The notes: generated by a model from the letters alone, not told the origin. A DNA stretch of 10,040 nt from an uncultured Oscillospiraceae bacterium (GCA_904398675.1 CAJFPI010000008.1:1-10040); one strand, 5' to 3'; counted from the first letter of the stretch, positions 1 to 6,075 are shown. Translations and numbers: made by a program.

Positions 1-302
1 CCGGAGGTGGAGATCCCCGCGTCCAGCAGCCGCTCCGTCAGGGTGTCGTCAGGGATCATGGCAGTCTTGTAGAGGACTGTATTGTCCTTGTTGGTGAAGA
101 GGATGCGGTTGTCCGCCTCCTGGATCTCCACCTGCCCCACCTCTCCGCTGTTCACCATGTCGTTAAAGGTGTTGTAGTCCACGGTCTGGATCCGCGCCTG
201 GGACAGGAACGGCATCGCCAGGAATTGAAACACCAGGAGCAGTAACATGGCAATAATATAGTAGTAAATCAGCGGCTTTTTCGGCGTTTTAACTTCATTC
301 AT
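1..302 (-). CDS. ftsH: ATP-dependent zinc metalloprotease FtsH, N-terminal part (cut by window edge)
   Basis: Only the first 100 or so codons are present; the gene runs off the left edge. The protein begins MNEVKTPKKP, has a hydrophobic membrane segment at about residues 11-31 (YYYIIAMLLLLVFQFLAMPF), then a soluble stretch with YNTFNDMVNSGEVGQVEIQE and a 'LYKTAMIPDDTLTERLLDAGI' type segment. That is the layout of the FtsH extracytoplasmic domain that follows the first transmembrane helix. In the family the missing remainder carries a second membrane helix, the AAA+ ATPase and an HExxH zinc protease, which degrade membrane and regulatory proteins. The start at 302 is supported by an AAGGAAG ribosome binding site about 8 bases upstream and by an 8-base overlap with the preceding gene. 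The call rests on the N-terminal domain only; the catalytic motifs are outside the window. Confidence 0.82.
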   Translation of the reverse strand, partial: MNEVKTPKKPLIYYYIIAMLLLLVFQFLAMPFLSQARIQTVDYNTFNDMVNSGEVGQVEIQEADNRILFTNKDNTVLYKTAMIPDDTLTERLLDAGISTS

Positions 303-753
303 ATGGCTCACTTCCTTTTTGGTCATTTTGGCAGCCGGCGTTCTGACATTCCAGCGCCTGCAGCGCAGCACAGAGGGCGTGGCGCACGGCCTGGGTGGCA
401 AAATCGATGGCATATTCCGCATAGAGGGCGCTGACCTCCGCCCTGTCCTCCGCGGCATTCCGATTATGCCCCTGCATCTCGCCGGGCAGCTCCTCCCAAA
501 GGATCTGCTCCGCCTTTTGCGCAAAAGCCAGCTGTGCCTGGGACAGCTCTGCGGCGGACCGCATGCGCCCGCCCTTCACCCGCTGCTCCAGCAGCAGGTC
601 CTGCTCCCTGCACTCGTCCCGCAGCTGGTCAAGCGCCCGGCGGATCTGAACGGGGTCCTTCTCCTGACAGATGCGGATGCGGCTGAGCAGCCGGCCGTAT
701 TCCTCCTCCAGCTCGCAGAGCTTGACTGCGAAAACGCCCTGCAGCAATTCCAT
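295..753 (-). CDS. Hypothetical helical protein, 152 aa, overlapping ftsH
   Basis: I do not recognise this family. The protein starts MELLQGVFAVKLCELEEEYG and is rich in Glu, Gln, Arg, Ala and Leu, with long stretches (about residues 10-75 and 100-135) that look like amphipathic helix or coiled coil. It has no signal peptide or membrane segment. A longer in-frame start at 891 is possible but would begin inside the palindrome and read through low-complexity non-coding sequence. The start at 753 has a good AAAGGGG ribosome binding site about 8 bases upstream, so I chose it. Its stop lies inside the first codons of ftsH (overlap ATGAATGA), which implies co-transcription and probably translational coupling. 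That placement allows, but does not show, a role linked to FtsH. Four cysteines lie at scattered positions, two of them close together near the C-terminus (ECQNAGCQ). Confidence 0.7.
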   Translation of the reverse strand: MELLQGVFAVKLCELEEEYGRLLSRIRICQEKDPVQIRRALDQLRDECREQDLLLEQRVKGGRMRSAAELSQAQLAFAQKAEQILWEELPGEMQGHNRNAAEDRAEVSALYAEYAIDFATQAVRHALCAALQALECQNAGCQNDQKGSEPYE

Positions 754-848
754 AGTGATTCCCCTTTCCGGCCCCCCGCTGGAACCTACACTCTTGTTAT
801 AACAGCATCCGGACAAAAGTACCACTGTCAATCTCTGCCATCTGTATA

Positions 849-889
849 GACAAAAGGCCGGAAGTGTACAATTTTTGTACACTTCCGGC
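849..889 (-). terminator. Perfect 15-bp-arm hairpin with short U-run, after tetR
   Basis: GCCGGAAGTGTACAA (857-871) and its exact reverse complement (875-889) are separated by only TTT. Read on the minus strand, the hairpin lies 20 bases after the tetR stop and is followed by CTTTTGTC, so it can act as an intrinsic terminator for tetR, although the U-run is short. The inner core TGTACAA-TTT-TTGTACA is also the kind of symmetrical site that TetR or GntR-type repressors bind. A double role (terminator and operator above the 152-aa gene and ftsH) is possible but not shown. Confidence 0.6.
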
Positions 890-908
890 ATTCTGTCCGG
901 TCATGCGA

Positions 909-1475
909 TCAGGTCCCGCGCTGCAGATCCGCCTCCCCGACGAGACAGCGCTGCATCTCGCCGGAGAGCAGGCGGTAGATCTGATCCACCAGCACCTCCT
1001 CGCTTACGTCCTGCCGTCCGCAGTGCAGCATCAAAAGGCCGGCGATCCCGCAGACGTAGAAGTCCAGCATCATCTCAACATCTGCCACAGGCAGCTGCGG
1101 ATTGGGATTTTTCCGGCGGAACAGCTCCCGCAGAAAGGTGCGCATGCCGTCCAGCAGCATCCGCTCAAATTCTGTCCGGCGCTGGCTGTTTAACAGCATT
1201 TGCACCGCCTCCCGTCGGCGCAGGGTCTGCCCCACAAAAATCCCGATGGCCTCCCGGGGAAACTCTGCGGCCAGGGTCCGCTCCAGGTCGTGCTCCAGCG
1301 CCTGCTGCAGCCCCCACTCCAGCACGTCCATGATATCCTGAAAGTGGTAGTAAAATGTCTGGCGGCTGATATGGCAGTATTCCACCAGGTATTTCACCGT
1401 TACATGATCGATCTTTTTATGTTCCAGGATCTCAAACAGCTTTTCCGCGATCATCCGCTTTGTGTCAATAGCCAT
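909..1475 (-). CDS. TetR/AcrR-family transcriptional regulator, 188 aa
   Basis: The N-terminal 50 residues form a TetR-type helix-turn-helix: MAIDTKRMIAEKLFEILEHK, then VTVKYLVEYCHISRQTFYYHF and DIMDVLEW. The TFYYHFxD core with VLEW after it resembles the DhaS-like subgroup of TetR proteins. The rest (about 60-188) is a helical ligand and dimerisation domain with no recognisable ligand signature. 188 residues is a normal length for the family. I chose the start at 1475 because an AAGGGGG ribosome binding site lies 6 bases upstream; an in-frame start at 1511 would add 12 residues without support and would lie in front of the predicted transcription start. It sits divergent to the LytTR regulator and upstream of the ftsH-side genes on the same strand. 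The target is unknown: it may control itself or a neighbour. Confidence 0.88.
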   Translation of the reverse strand: MAIDTKRMIAEKLFEILEHKKIDHVTVKYLVEYCHISRQTFYYHFQDIMDVLEWGLQQALEHDLERTLAAEFPREAIGIFVGQTLRRREAVQMLLNSQRRTEFERMLLDGMRTFLRELFRRKNPNPQLPVADVEMMLDFYVCGIAGLLMLHCGRQDVSEEVLVDQIYRLLSGEMQRCLVGEADLQRGT

Positions 1476-1519
1476 TGCCTGCCCCCTTCTTTTCAAGCCA
1501 GTCTCATACAAATGGGCTT

Positions 1520-1528
1520 ATTTTAGCA
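1520..1528 (-). promoter_or_regulatory. Extended -10 promoter for tetR
   Basis: Read on the minus strand, TGC-TAAAAT (1528 to 1520) is a good extended -10 element placed 44 bases before the tetR start codon. No good -35 is seen at 17 bases; extended -10 promoters often tolerate this. The surrounding stretch is AT-rich compared with the genes. Confidence 0.5.
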
Positions 1529-1639
1529 CAAAAGGAGGGAAAAGTATAGTGATATTCTGAAAAGAATGGGCAGCCGGCATATATTTTCCGCAGACGGAAA
1601 CTCCTGGCATTTGCGGCTGAAAGGTCTTTTCCAGAGCTC

Positions 1640-1668
1640 TTGACGACCGGGCGGATTCGTGGTATCTT
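1640..1668 (+). promoter_or_regulatory. Promoter candidate for the LytTR response regulator
   Basis: TTGACG (1640-1645, 5 of 6 consensus), a 17-base spacer and TATCTT (1663-1668, 4 of 6) form a sigma-A-type promoter. Transcription would begin near 1675, giving a leader of about 90 bases before the start codon at 1768. The direct repeats at 1700-1729 would then lie downstream of the start of transcription. Confidence 0.5.
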
Positions 1669-1699
1669 TTTGTCGGTTCCGAATAATTTTTGAAAAAAG

Positions 1700-1729
1700 T
1701 GCGCAAAATCCGGCGTTTTCTGCGCAAAA
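1700..1729 (+). promoter_or_regulatory. Paired direct repeats, candidate LytTR operator
   Basis: TGCGCAAAA occurs at 1700-1708 and again, identically, at 1721-1729, with exactly 12 bases between. Two 9-bp direct repeats with a spacer of 12-13 bp is the known site geometry for LytTR (AgrA/ComE/VirR-type) response regulators, and a LytTR gene starts 38 bases downstream. The base content does not closely match the AgrA consensus. The repeats also overlap a dyad, ATAATTTTTG (1683-1692) with CAAAAATTAT (1725-1734), and TGCGCA is itself palindromic, so an RNA hairpin in the leader is an alternative. Confidence 0.45.
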
Positions 1730-1767
1730 ATTATGAAACAGATCCCGGCAGGGCAGGAGGAGTACGG

Positions 1768-2505
1768 ATGTTTCGCATTGCACTGTGCGACGACGACAAG
1801 GAAGAACTTAAAAAAACTTATGTCAGTCTGCAGGACTACCTGCAGAGGCACCCGGAGCTGGCCGCCCGGGTCCTGCCCTTCGCCAGCGGCACGGAGCTGC
1901 TGGAGCAGGCAGGAAGAGAGGGCGGCTTTGACCTGTATCTGCTGGATGTGATCATGCCGGGCTGTGATGGGATACAAACCGGGAAGAAACTGCGGGAACT
2001 TGGCGGCGACGGCGAAATTATCTACCTGACCACCTCCAGCGACTACGCAGTGGACAGCTACAATGTGCGGGCCTTTTTCTATCTGGTCAAGCCGGTGGAG
2101 CAGGAACGGCTTTTTCAGGTGCTGGATGCCGCAGTACAGACGCTGAACCGCCGCCGGACACAGAGCATACTGGTGTCTACTGCCTCCGGCAGTCAGCGCA
2201 TCCTTTTGGACCATATCCTCTATGTGGAGCGGGTGGGGCGGGGAATCTGCTACTACTGTGCAGAGGGGCCGGTGGACACCCAGACCATCCGGGTGTCCTT
2301 CCGCACGGCCGTAGAGCCGCTGCTGGCGGACCGGCGTTTTTGCCTCTGCGGCGCCAGCTTTCTGCTCAATATGGAGCGGGTGGTAAAAGTGGAAGGCGCA
2401 TCCGCCCAGCTGGATAATGGAAAGCGGGTCCCGCTGCCGCGCTCTGCAGTGCCGGCGTTCAAGCGTGCGTGGGGCCGGTTCTGGCTGGGAGAACAGGATA
2501 AATGA
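1768..2505 (+). CDS. LytTR-family response regulator, 245 aa (orphan)
   Basis: This is a two-domain transcription factor of the AgrA/LytR class. Residues 1-125 form a receiver domain: acidic pocket D8-D9-D10 (IALCDDD), predicted phosphorylation site D60 in LYLLDVIMPGCDG, switch T88 (IIYLTT) and conserved K109 in YLVKP. Residues about 135-240 form the LytTR DNA-binding domain, with ILYVERVGRGICYY and the conserved SFRTAVEPLLADRRFCLCG stretch. Length is typical. The start at 1768 has a GCAGGAGG ribosome binding site about 8 bases upstream; the in-frame start at 1690 lies within the repeats of the leader and lacks one. No histidine kinase, AgrB or peptide gene is next to it, so the partner must be elsewhere or lost. 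The 5' leader holds a possible autoregulatory site. Target genes cannot be read from this window. Confidence 0.9.
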   Translation: MFRIALCDDDKEELKKTYVSLQDYLQRHPELAARVLPFASGTELLEQAGREGGFDLYLLDVIMPGCDGIQTGKKLRELGGDGEIIYLTTSSDYAVDSYNVRAFFYLVKPVEQERLFQVLDAAVQTLNRRRTQSILVSTASGSQRILLDHILYVERVGRGICYYCAEGPVDTQTIRVSFRTAVEPLLADRRFCLCGASFLLNMERVVKVEGASAQLDNGKRVPLPRSAVPAFKRAWGRFWLGEQDK

Positions 2506-2898
2506 CGGGGGATGTGGTTCATCGCCCGCCATTTATTCCGACACCGGCATCCCGCAGAGATATGCAGTGCTCCCTGTGATATTCCGGCATCCCTGGCGGG
2601 CCGCCGTCTGTACAGGATCGTTCCGGCCGGCTGCCGCCAGACAGATCCCTGCGGAGAGACGATGATTTTGTGAACCGCTGTACCGCCAAAGCGGGGCGGC
2701 AGGACCGACGCCCAGGGCGGGCGCCGTGGCCTGCCGTCCCTTTGCATTGCAGGGACGCGGCCGGAGGGCGGGCGCATCCGCTGGAGACCGGCGGTACGGA
2801 AGGGGCGCCCTGTGCGCAAGCAGTTTTGTGCTGCCGGGCCTGCCTGCCGCTGCGGTGCAGGCCCGGCATATACCGGTTCAAATGGCCGGCAGGCGAAT
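2506..2898. other. GC-rich stretch with no credible gene
   Basis: About 390 bases after the LytTR gene hold no reading frame with a good ribosome binding site and protein-like composition. Open frames on both strands give Arg/Pro/Gly/Cys-rich translations typical of chance GC-rich frames. The stretch contains short GC-rich repeats (for example CCGGCATCCC near 2542 and 2586), a small GTCCCT/AGGGAC hairpin (2736-2756) and the strong hairpin at 2832-2868. I see no clear terminator with a U-run for the LytTR gene. It may be a decayed gene or a spacer that accumulated hairpins. Confidence 0.5.
2832..2868. repeat. Strong 12-bp inverted repeat
   Basis: TGCCGGGCCTGC (2832-2843) and GCAGGCCCGGCA (2857-2868) are exact reverse complements around a 13-base loop that can itself form CCG-CTG-CGG. 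Neither side is followed by a run of T on its strand, so it does not look like a standard intrinsic terminator. It may slow transcription, stabilise an RNA 3' end from the upstream gene, or be a remnant of a mobile or repeated element. Confidence 0.6.
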
Positions 2899-2955
2899 TT
2901 TATGATCGAAAATAGCAATAATAAAAATATTGTTATTTATATTTTCGATAATAAA
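2899..2955. promoter_or_regulatory. AT-rich imperfect palindrome upstream of the yedF promoter, candidate operator
   Basis: ATCGAAAATA (2905-2914) pairs exactly with TATTTTCGAT (2940-2949). The symmetry extends outward (TTTAT 2899-2903 with ATAAA 2951-2955) and inward (AATAA 2917-2921 with TTATT 2933-2937), all centred on 2927. It lies 15 bases above the -35 element of the yedF promoter and stands out as AT-rich in a GC-rich region. Position and symmetry suit an activator or repressor site; the LysR regulator encoded in the same operon is the natural candidate, by inference only. Confidence 0.5.
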
Positions 2956-2970
2956 TTCAGCGTCGACTGC

Positions 2971-2999
2971 TTGTATGGCAACCCTCCGTATGCTATGAT
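2971..2999 (+). promoter_or_regulatory. Extended -10 promoter for the yedF operon
   Basis: TTGTAT (2971-2976), a 17-base spacer, and TGC-TATGAT (-10 at 2994-2999, extended by TG at 2991-2992) make a good sigma-A promoter. Transcription would begin near 3006, just before the outer helix of the folded leader. The weak -35 with a strong extended -10 fits a promoter helped by an activator bound at the palindrome above it. Confidence 0.6.
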
Positions 3000-3005
3000 A
3001 AAAAA

Positions 3006-3146
3006 TAACGAAGAGGTCCGCAGCCGACACATACCGGACAGCACAGGTGAAAGATGGCTCCCGCCTGACCGCGTGTGGGCAGGGCGCCGCCGCAGAAATC
3101 TCACGGCGCGGACAAATCGCTTTTTGGAATCGAGGAGGAAATCACA
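3006..3146 (+). promoter_or_regulatory. Structured 5' leader of the yedF operon, possible riboswitch of unassigned class
   Basis: The leader can fold into a closed multi-helix form. GUCCGC (3016-3021) pairs with GCGGAC (3108-3113). Inside, GCC and ACAC (3023-3030) pair with GUGU and GGC (3073-3080), and CAGGUG (3044-3049) pairs with CGCCUG (3062-3067). GCCG (3086-3089) pairs with CGGC (3104-3107). A second CAGG (3080-3083) competes for the same CCUG (3064-3067), which would allow two exclusive states. UUUUU follows at 3121-3125 without a convincing terminator hairpin, so control at translation is as likely as at termination. The segment GGCUCCCGCCU...GGGCAGG faintly recalls, from memory only, the molybdenum/tungsten cofactor class; I do not assign it. 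The ribosome binding site GAGGAGG lies at 3132-3138. Confidence 0.4.
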
Positions 3147-3764
3147 ATGGAACATGTAATTGTCAATGCAGTGGGCCAGCAGTGCCCTATCCCGGTGGTT
3201 ATGGCCTCCAACGCCTTGAAGGCGCTGACTGTACCCTCTACCGTGGAGGTCCATGTAGACAATGAGATCGCCGTGCAGAACCTGACCCGCCTGGCGGGCA
3301 GCTACGGTCTGCCCGTCAAATCTGAGCGCCGGGAGGACAAGCTCTTTGTGGTGCAGATGGAGGTGGAGGATCTGGCGAAGATCGCCGGCGCTCCCCAGCC
3401 GGACACCGCCTGCGGCGTGGACGCCAGGAGGGACTTTGTGGTGGCTGTGGAGTCCTCGGAGATGGGCCGGGGCGAGGAGGCCCTGGGCAAGACGCTGATG
3501 AAGGGGTTCCTATACGCGGTCAGCCAGCTGGAGCAGCTGCCCGCCGCCATCCTGTTCTACAATGGCGGGGCCTTCTTGACCTGCGAGGGCTCTGACTCCC
3601 TGGAGGATCTGAAGAGCATGGAGGCCCAGGGGGTGGAGATCTGGACCTGCGGCACCTGCCTGGACTTCTACCATCTGCAGGATAAGCTGGCAGTTGGCAG
3701 GGTGACGAACATGTACTCCATCGTGGAGAAACTGGCCGCCGCCGGCAAGGTTATCAAGCCGTGA
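3147..3764 (+). CDS. yedF: Sulfurtransferase-like selenium metabolism protein YedF, 205 aa
   Basis: Two domains are visible. Residues 1-72 are a TusA/SirA-like domain with the signature QQCPIPVVMA, where C13 of the CPxP motif would be the sulfur- or selenium-carrying cysteine. Residues about 95-205 are a DsrE/F-like domain (DFVVAVESSEMGRGEEALGK, then AAILFYNGGAFLTCEGS) with a C168-x-x-C171 pair in WTCGTCLDFY. This fusion is the layout of the YedF family known from bacteria that carry selD. It is a cytoplasmic protein; a persulfide or selenide carrier role is inferred from the domains. The start at 3147 follows a strong GAGGAGG site by 8 bases and sets the CPxP motif at the usual position; an in-frame start at 3075 would read through the structured leader. 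Its stop overlaps the GTG start of the next gene. Confidence 0.9.
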   Translation: MEHVIVNAVGQQCPIPVVMASNALKALTVPSTVEVHVDNEIAVQNLTRLAGSYGLPVKSERREDKLFVVQMEVEDLAKIAGAPQPDTACGVDARRDFVVAVESSEMGRGEEALGKTLMKGFLYAVSQLEQLPAAILFYNGGAFLTCEGSDSLEDLKSMEAQGVEIWTCGTCLDFYHLQDKLAVGRVTNMYSIVEKLAAAGKVIKP

Positions 3765-4894
3765 TTTACCTGGATAACGCCGCCACTACTCTCCACAAGC
3801 CGGAGCAGGTCATTGCAGCGGTGGTGGAGGCCATGAGCTCCATGGGCAACAGCGGCCGGGGGACCCACGGCGGCAGCCTTGCCGCCTCCCGGACGATCTA
3901 TTCCGCCCGGGAAAAGGCGGCGGCGCTGTTCGGCTGCCCCAGGGCGGACCATGTGGCCTTTACCTGCAACTCCACCGAGGCGCTGAATATAGCTATCAAC
4001 GGGGGGATCCCGGCGGGCAGCCATGTGATCTCCACAGACCTGGAGCACAACTCCGTCCTCCGGCCCCTCTACCGGCTGGAGCGGGAAGGGCGGGCGTCCC
4101 TCAGCTTTGTGCCGGCGGACCGGCAGGGGCGCATCGACTACGCTGATTTCGAAAGGCTGCTGCGGCCGGAGACCCGGGCGGTGGTGTGTACCCACGCCTC
4201 CAACCTGACGGGGAATCTGGTGGATATTGCCCGGGTGGGGGCCTTTGCCCGGGAACACGGGCTGCTGTTTATTGTGGACGCCTCCCAGACGGCGGGGGTT
4301 TTCCCTATTGACATGGAGAAAATGGGCATCGATGTGCTGTGCTTTACCGGCCACAAGGGCCTGATGGGTCCCCAGGGCACCGGCGGCCTCTGCCTCCGGG
4401 AGGGGATAGATATCCGTCCGTGGAAGGTGGGGGGCTCCGGCGTGCAGACCTATCTGGAGACCCAGCCGGAGGAATACCCCACCCGCCTGGAGGCGGGGAC
4501 ACTCAACGGCCACGGCCTCGCCGGCCTCGCCGCCGCACTGGACTTTCTGCAGGAGACCGGGCTTGCAGCCATCCATCAGAAGGAGACGGCCCTGATGCGC
4601 CGGTTCTACGCCGGCGTGTCTGCCATTGACGGCGTGACGGTCTACGGGGATTTTACCGGGGACCGGGCGGCCGTGGTGGCGCTGAACGTGAGAGACTATG
4701 ATTCGGGGGAGGTCTCCGATGTGCTGGCGGTGGACTACGATATCGCCACCCGTCCCGGCGCCCACTGCGCCCCCAGGATGCACCGGGCTCTGGGGACTGC
4801 GGAGCAGGGAGCGGTGCGTTTCAGCTTTGGCTGGTTCAACACAGCCGAAGAGGTGGACAAGGCCATTGCGGCCATACGGGAGATTGCCGCATGA
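3761..4894 (+). CDS. Class V aminotransferase, cysteine desulfurase family (selenium-linked type), 377 aa
   Basis: This is a PLP enzyme of the NifS/IscS/CsdB fold. It begins YLDNAATTLHKP, has EHNSVL (H96) over the cofactor, D173 and Q176 in VDASQTAG, and the Schiff-base lysine K199 in CFTGHKGLMGPQGTGG. A cysteine that could accept persulfide lies late in the protein at C336 (TRPGAHCAP), with the RFSFGWFNT ending typical of the family. Such enzymes remove S from cysteine (or Se from selenocysteine) to form alanine and an enzyme-bound persulfide or selenide. The close link to YedF and the length match the EF2568-like family, known to travel with selD in genomes with selenium-dependent molybdenum hydroxylases. 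Translation starts at GTG, within a 4-base GTGA overlap with yedF, so it should be coupled to yedF translation. The true substrate, Cys or Sec, cannot be read from sequence. Confidence 0.9.
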   Translation: MIYLDNAATTLHKPEQVIAAVVEAMSSMGNSGRGTHGGSLAASRTIYSAREKAAALFGCPRADHVAFTCNSTEALNIAINGGIPAGSHVISTDLEHNSVLRPLYRLEREGRASLSFVPADRQGRIDYADFERLLRPETRAVVCTHASNLTGNLVDIARVGAFAREHGLLFIVDASQTAGVFPIDMEKMGIDVLCFTGHKGLMGPQGTGGLCLREGIDIRPWKVGGSGVQTYLETQPEEYPTRLEAGTLNGHGLAGLAAALDFLQETGLAAIHQKETALMRRFYAGVSAIDGVTVYGDFTGDRAAVVALNVRDYDSGEVSDVLAVDYDIATRPGAHCAPRMHRALGTAEQGAVRFSFGWFNTAEEVDKAIAAIREIAA

Positions 4895-5127
4895 GAGAAA
4901 AAACAATGAAACTGGTGGTGACCTTCCCCTCCACCTCCGCGGCCATGGCCATGGAAAAATATTGCAAGGAAAGCCAGGCGCCGGGGCGGCTGATCCCGGT
5001 GCCCCGGGCCATTACTGCCGGCTGCGGCATGGCGTGGATGGCCCTGCCCGGGGAGCGGCCCCTTCTGGAGCAGGTCATCAGGGACCATGGCGTCACGGCG
5101 GAGGGCTGGTACGAGCTGATGCTGTGA
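4891..5127 (+). CDS. DUF3343 small protein, putative S/Se carrier, 78 aa
   Basis: This small cytoplasmic protein has a ferredoxin-like or ACT-like size and pattern: KLVVTFPSTSAAMAMEKYCK, then GRLIPVPRAITAGCGMAW and a C-terminal GVTAEGWYELML. The cysteine at 45, in the conserved AGCGMAW stretch after PVPR.I, is the probable functional residue. The family (DUF3343) is described as a putative sulfur/selenium carrier and is commonly found beside yedF and cysteine desulfurase-like genes, as here. The start at 4891 gives a 4-base ATGA overlap with the previous gene; a second ATG at 4906 would shorten the protein by 5 residues and is also possible, since neither has a strong ribosome binding site. 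The role as acceptor for the desulfurase product is inferred from context. Confidence 0.82.
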   Translation: MREKTMKLVVTFPSTSAAMAMEKYCKESQAPGRLIPVPRAITAGCGMAWMALPGERPLLEQVIRDHGVTAEGWYELML

Positions 5128-5160
5128 CGGAAGAGACGGGAAAAGCAGGGAAAAAGGAAT

Positions 5161-6075
5161 ATGCTGGATATTAATTTAAGGCACCTGGAAGTGTTTGCCG
5201 CCGTAACGGAGTATAACAGCTTTACCAAGGCGGCAGAGGCGCTGTATCTCAGCCAGTCGACGGTCAGCGCCCACATTCAGAGCCTGGAAAAGGCCCTGGG
5301 TGTGACGCTGTTTCACCGGGTGGCCCGCAAGAAAATCGAGCTGACAGAGGAGGGCAGGAAGATTTACGGCATCGTCCTGGATATCCTGGACCGCTGCCGG
5401 CTGCTGCAGGAGTGCCTGCAGGAGAACCGGCAGGTCCCGGTGCTGACAGTGGCCGCCTCCACCGTGCCTGCTCAGTATTGGCTGCCCAAATGCCTGGCGG
5501 CCTTTTCCAGGGAGTACCCCGACTGCCGCTTTCTGCTGCGCCGGGGCGACAGCCTCCGGGTCCATGAGATGCTTATGGCAGGCGAGGCAGAGGTGGGGCT
5601 TGTGGGCATGCGGATGGATGAGAAGGTGTTCTCCTACACGCCTGTGTTTCAGGACGAGCTGGTGGTCATCACAGAGAATGCGCCCCGGTTCCAGACCCTG
5701 CCCCGGGACTGCGGCGAGCAGCTTCTGCTGCAGGAGCCGGTGGTGGTGCGGGAGGAGAAATCCGGCACCTGGCGGGTGGCCCAGGAGTGGCTGCGGATGC
5801 GGGGCATCTCCCCGGAATCCCTCCACATCATCGCGGAGATGGAGAACCCCGGCGCCATCTGCCGGGTGGTGATGCAGGGGATGGGGGTGTCGGTGATCTC
5901 CGCGCTGGCCGTGGAGGAGGATGTGGCGGCAGGGCGGCTGCTGCAGTTCTCCCTGGACGGCGAGGGCCTGCACCGGCAGATTTATCTGGCCCTGTGCAGG
6001 CGGGAGAAACGGCCCCGGATCCTGGAGGAGTTTTCACGCTTTCTGCTGCGCCAGGAGACGCCCCGGGACCGGTGA
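5161..6075 (+). CDS. LysR-family regulator within the selenium-type operon, 304 aa
   Basis: This is a complete LysR-type regulator. Residues 1-62 form the winged helix-turn-helix (NLRHLEVFAAVTEYNSFTKA, LSQSTVSAHIQSLEKALGVT, LFHR), followed by a linker helix and a two-lobed effector domain at about 90-295 (LTVAASTVPAQYWLPKCL, GEAEVGLVGMRM, GMGVSVISALAVEED). Such proteins are usually tetramers that activate or repress near T-N11-A sites. The start follows an AAAAAGGA site closely, 33 bases after the DUF3343 stop, so the gene is most likely part of the operon rather than divergent from it. A LysR subgroup is known to accompany selenium metabolism genes, and this location fits that. The AT-rich palindrome at 2899-2955 is its most likely site here, by inference. 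Effector unknown. Confidence 0.9.
   Translation: MLDINLRHLEVFAAVTEYNSFTKAAEALYLSQSTVSAHIQSLEKALGVTLFHRVARKKIELTEEGRKIYGIVLDILDRCRLLQECLQENRQVPVLTVAASTVPAQYWLPKCLAAFSREYPDCRFLLRRGDSLRVHEMLMAGEAEVGLVGMRMDEKVFSYTPVFQDELVVITENAPRFQTLPRDCGEQLLLQEPVVVREEKSGTWRVAQEWLRMRGISPESLHIIAEMENPGAICRVVMQGMGVSVISALAVEEDVAAGRLLQFSLDGEGLHRQIYLALCRREKRPRILEEFSRFLLRQETPRDR

Noticed and set aside
796..831. TTGACA (826-831) and TATAAC (796-801) on the minus strand as promoter of the 152-aa gene
   Set aside because: The spacer is 24 bases, too long for a normal sigma-A promoter; no better pair found, so no promoter is called.
295..891. Extended version of the 152-aa protein starting at 891
   Set aside because: Start lies next to the terminator palindrome, lacks a ribosome binding site, and adds 46 residues of non-protein-like sequence.
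1504..2532. 342-codon minus-strand frame opposite the LytTR gene
   Set aside because: The plus strand carries a complete receiver plus LytTR protein; this frame has no ribosome binding site or domain.
2519..2881. Minus-strand frame (120 codons) in the GC-rich gap
   Set aside because: Arg/Cys/Pro/Gly-rich, no ribosome binding site, looks like random GC-rich sequence.
3668..4906. Long minus-strand reading frame opposite the desulfurase-like gene
   Set aside because: Translation is His/Gly/Pro/Arg-rich with no family motif; it is the antisense shadow of a GC-rich gene with clear PLP-enzyme motifs on the plus strand.
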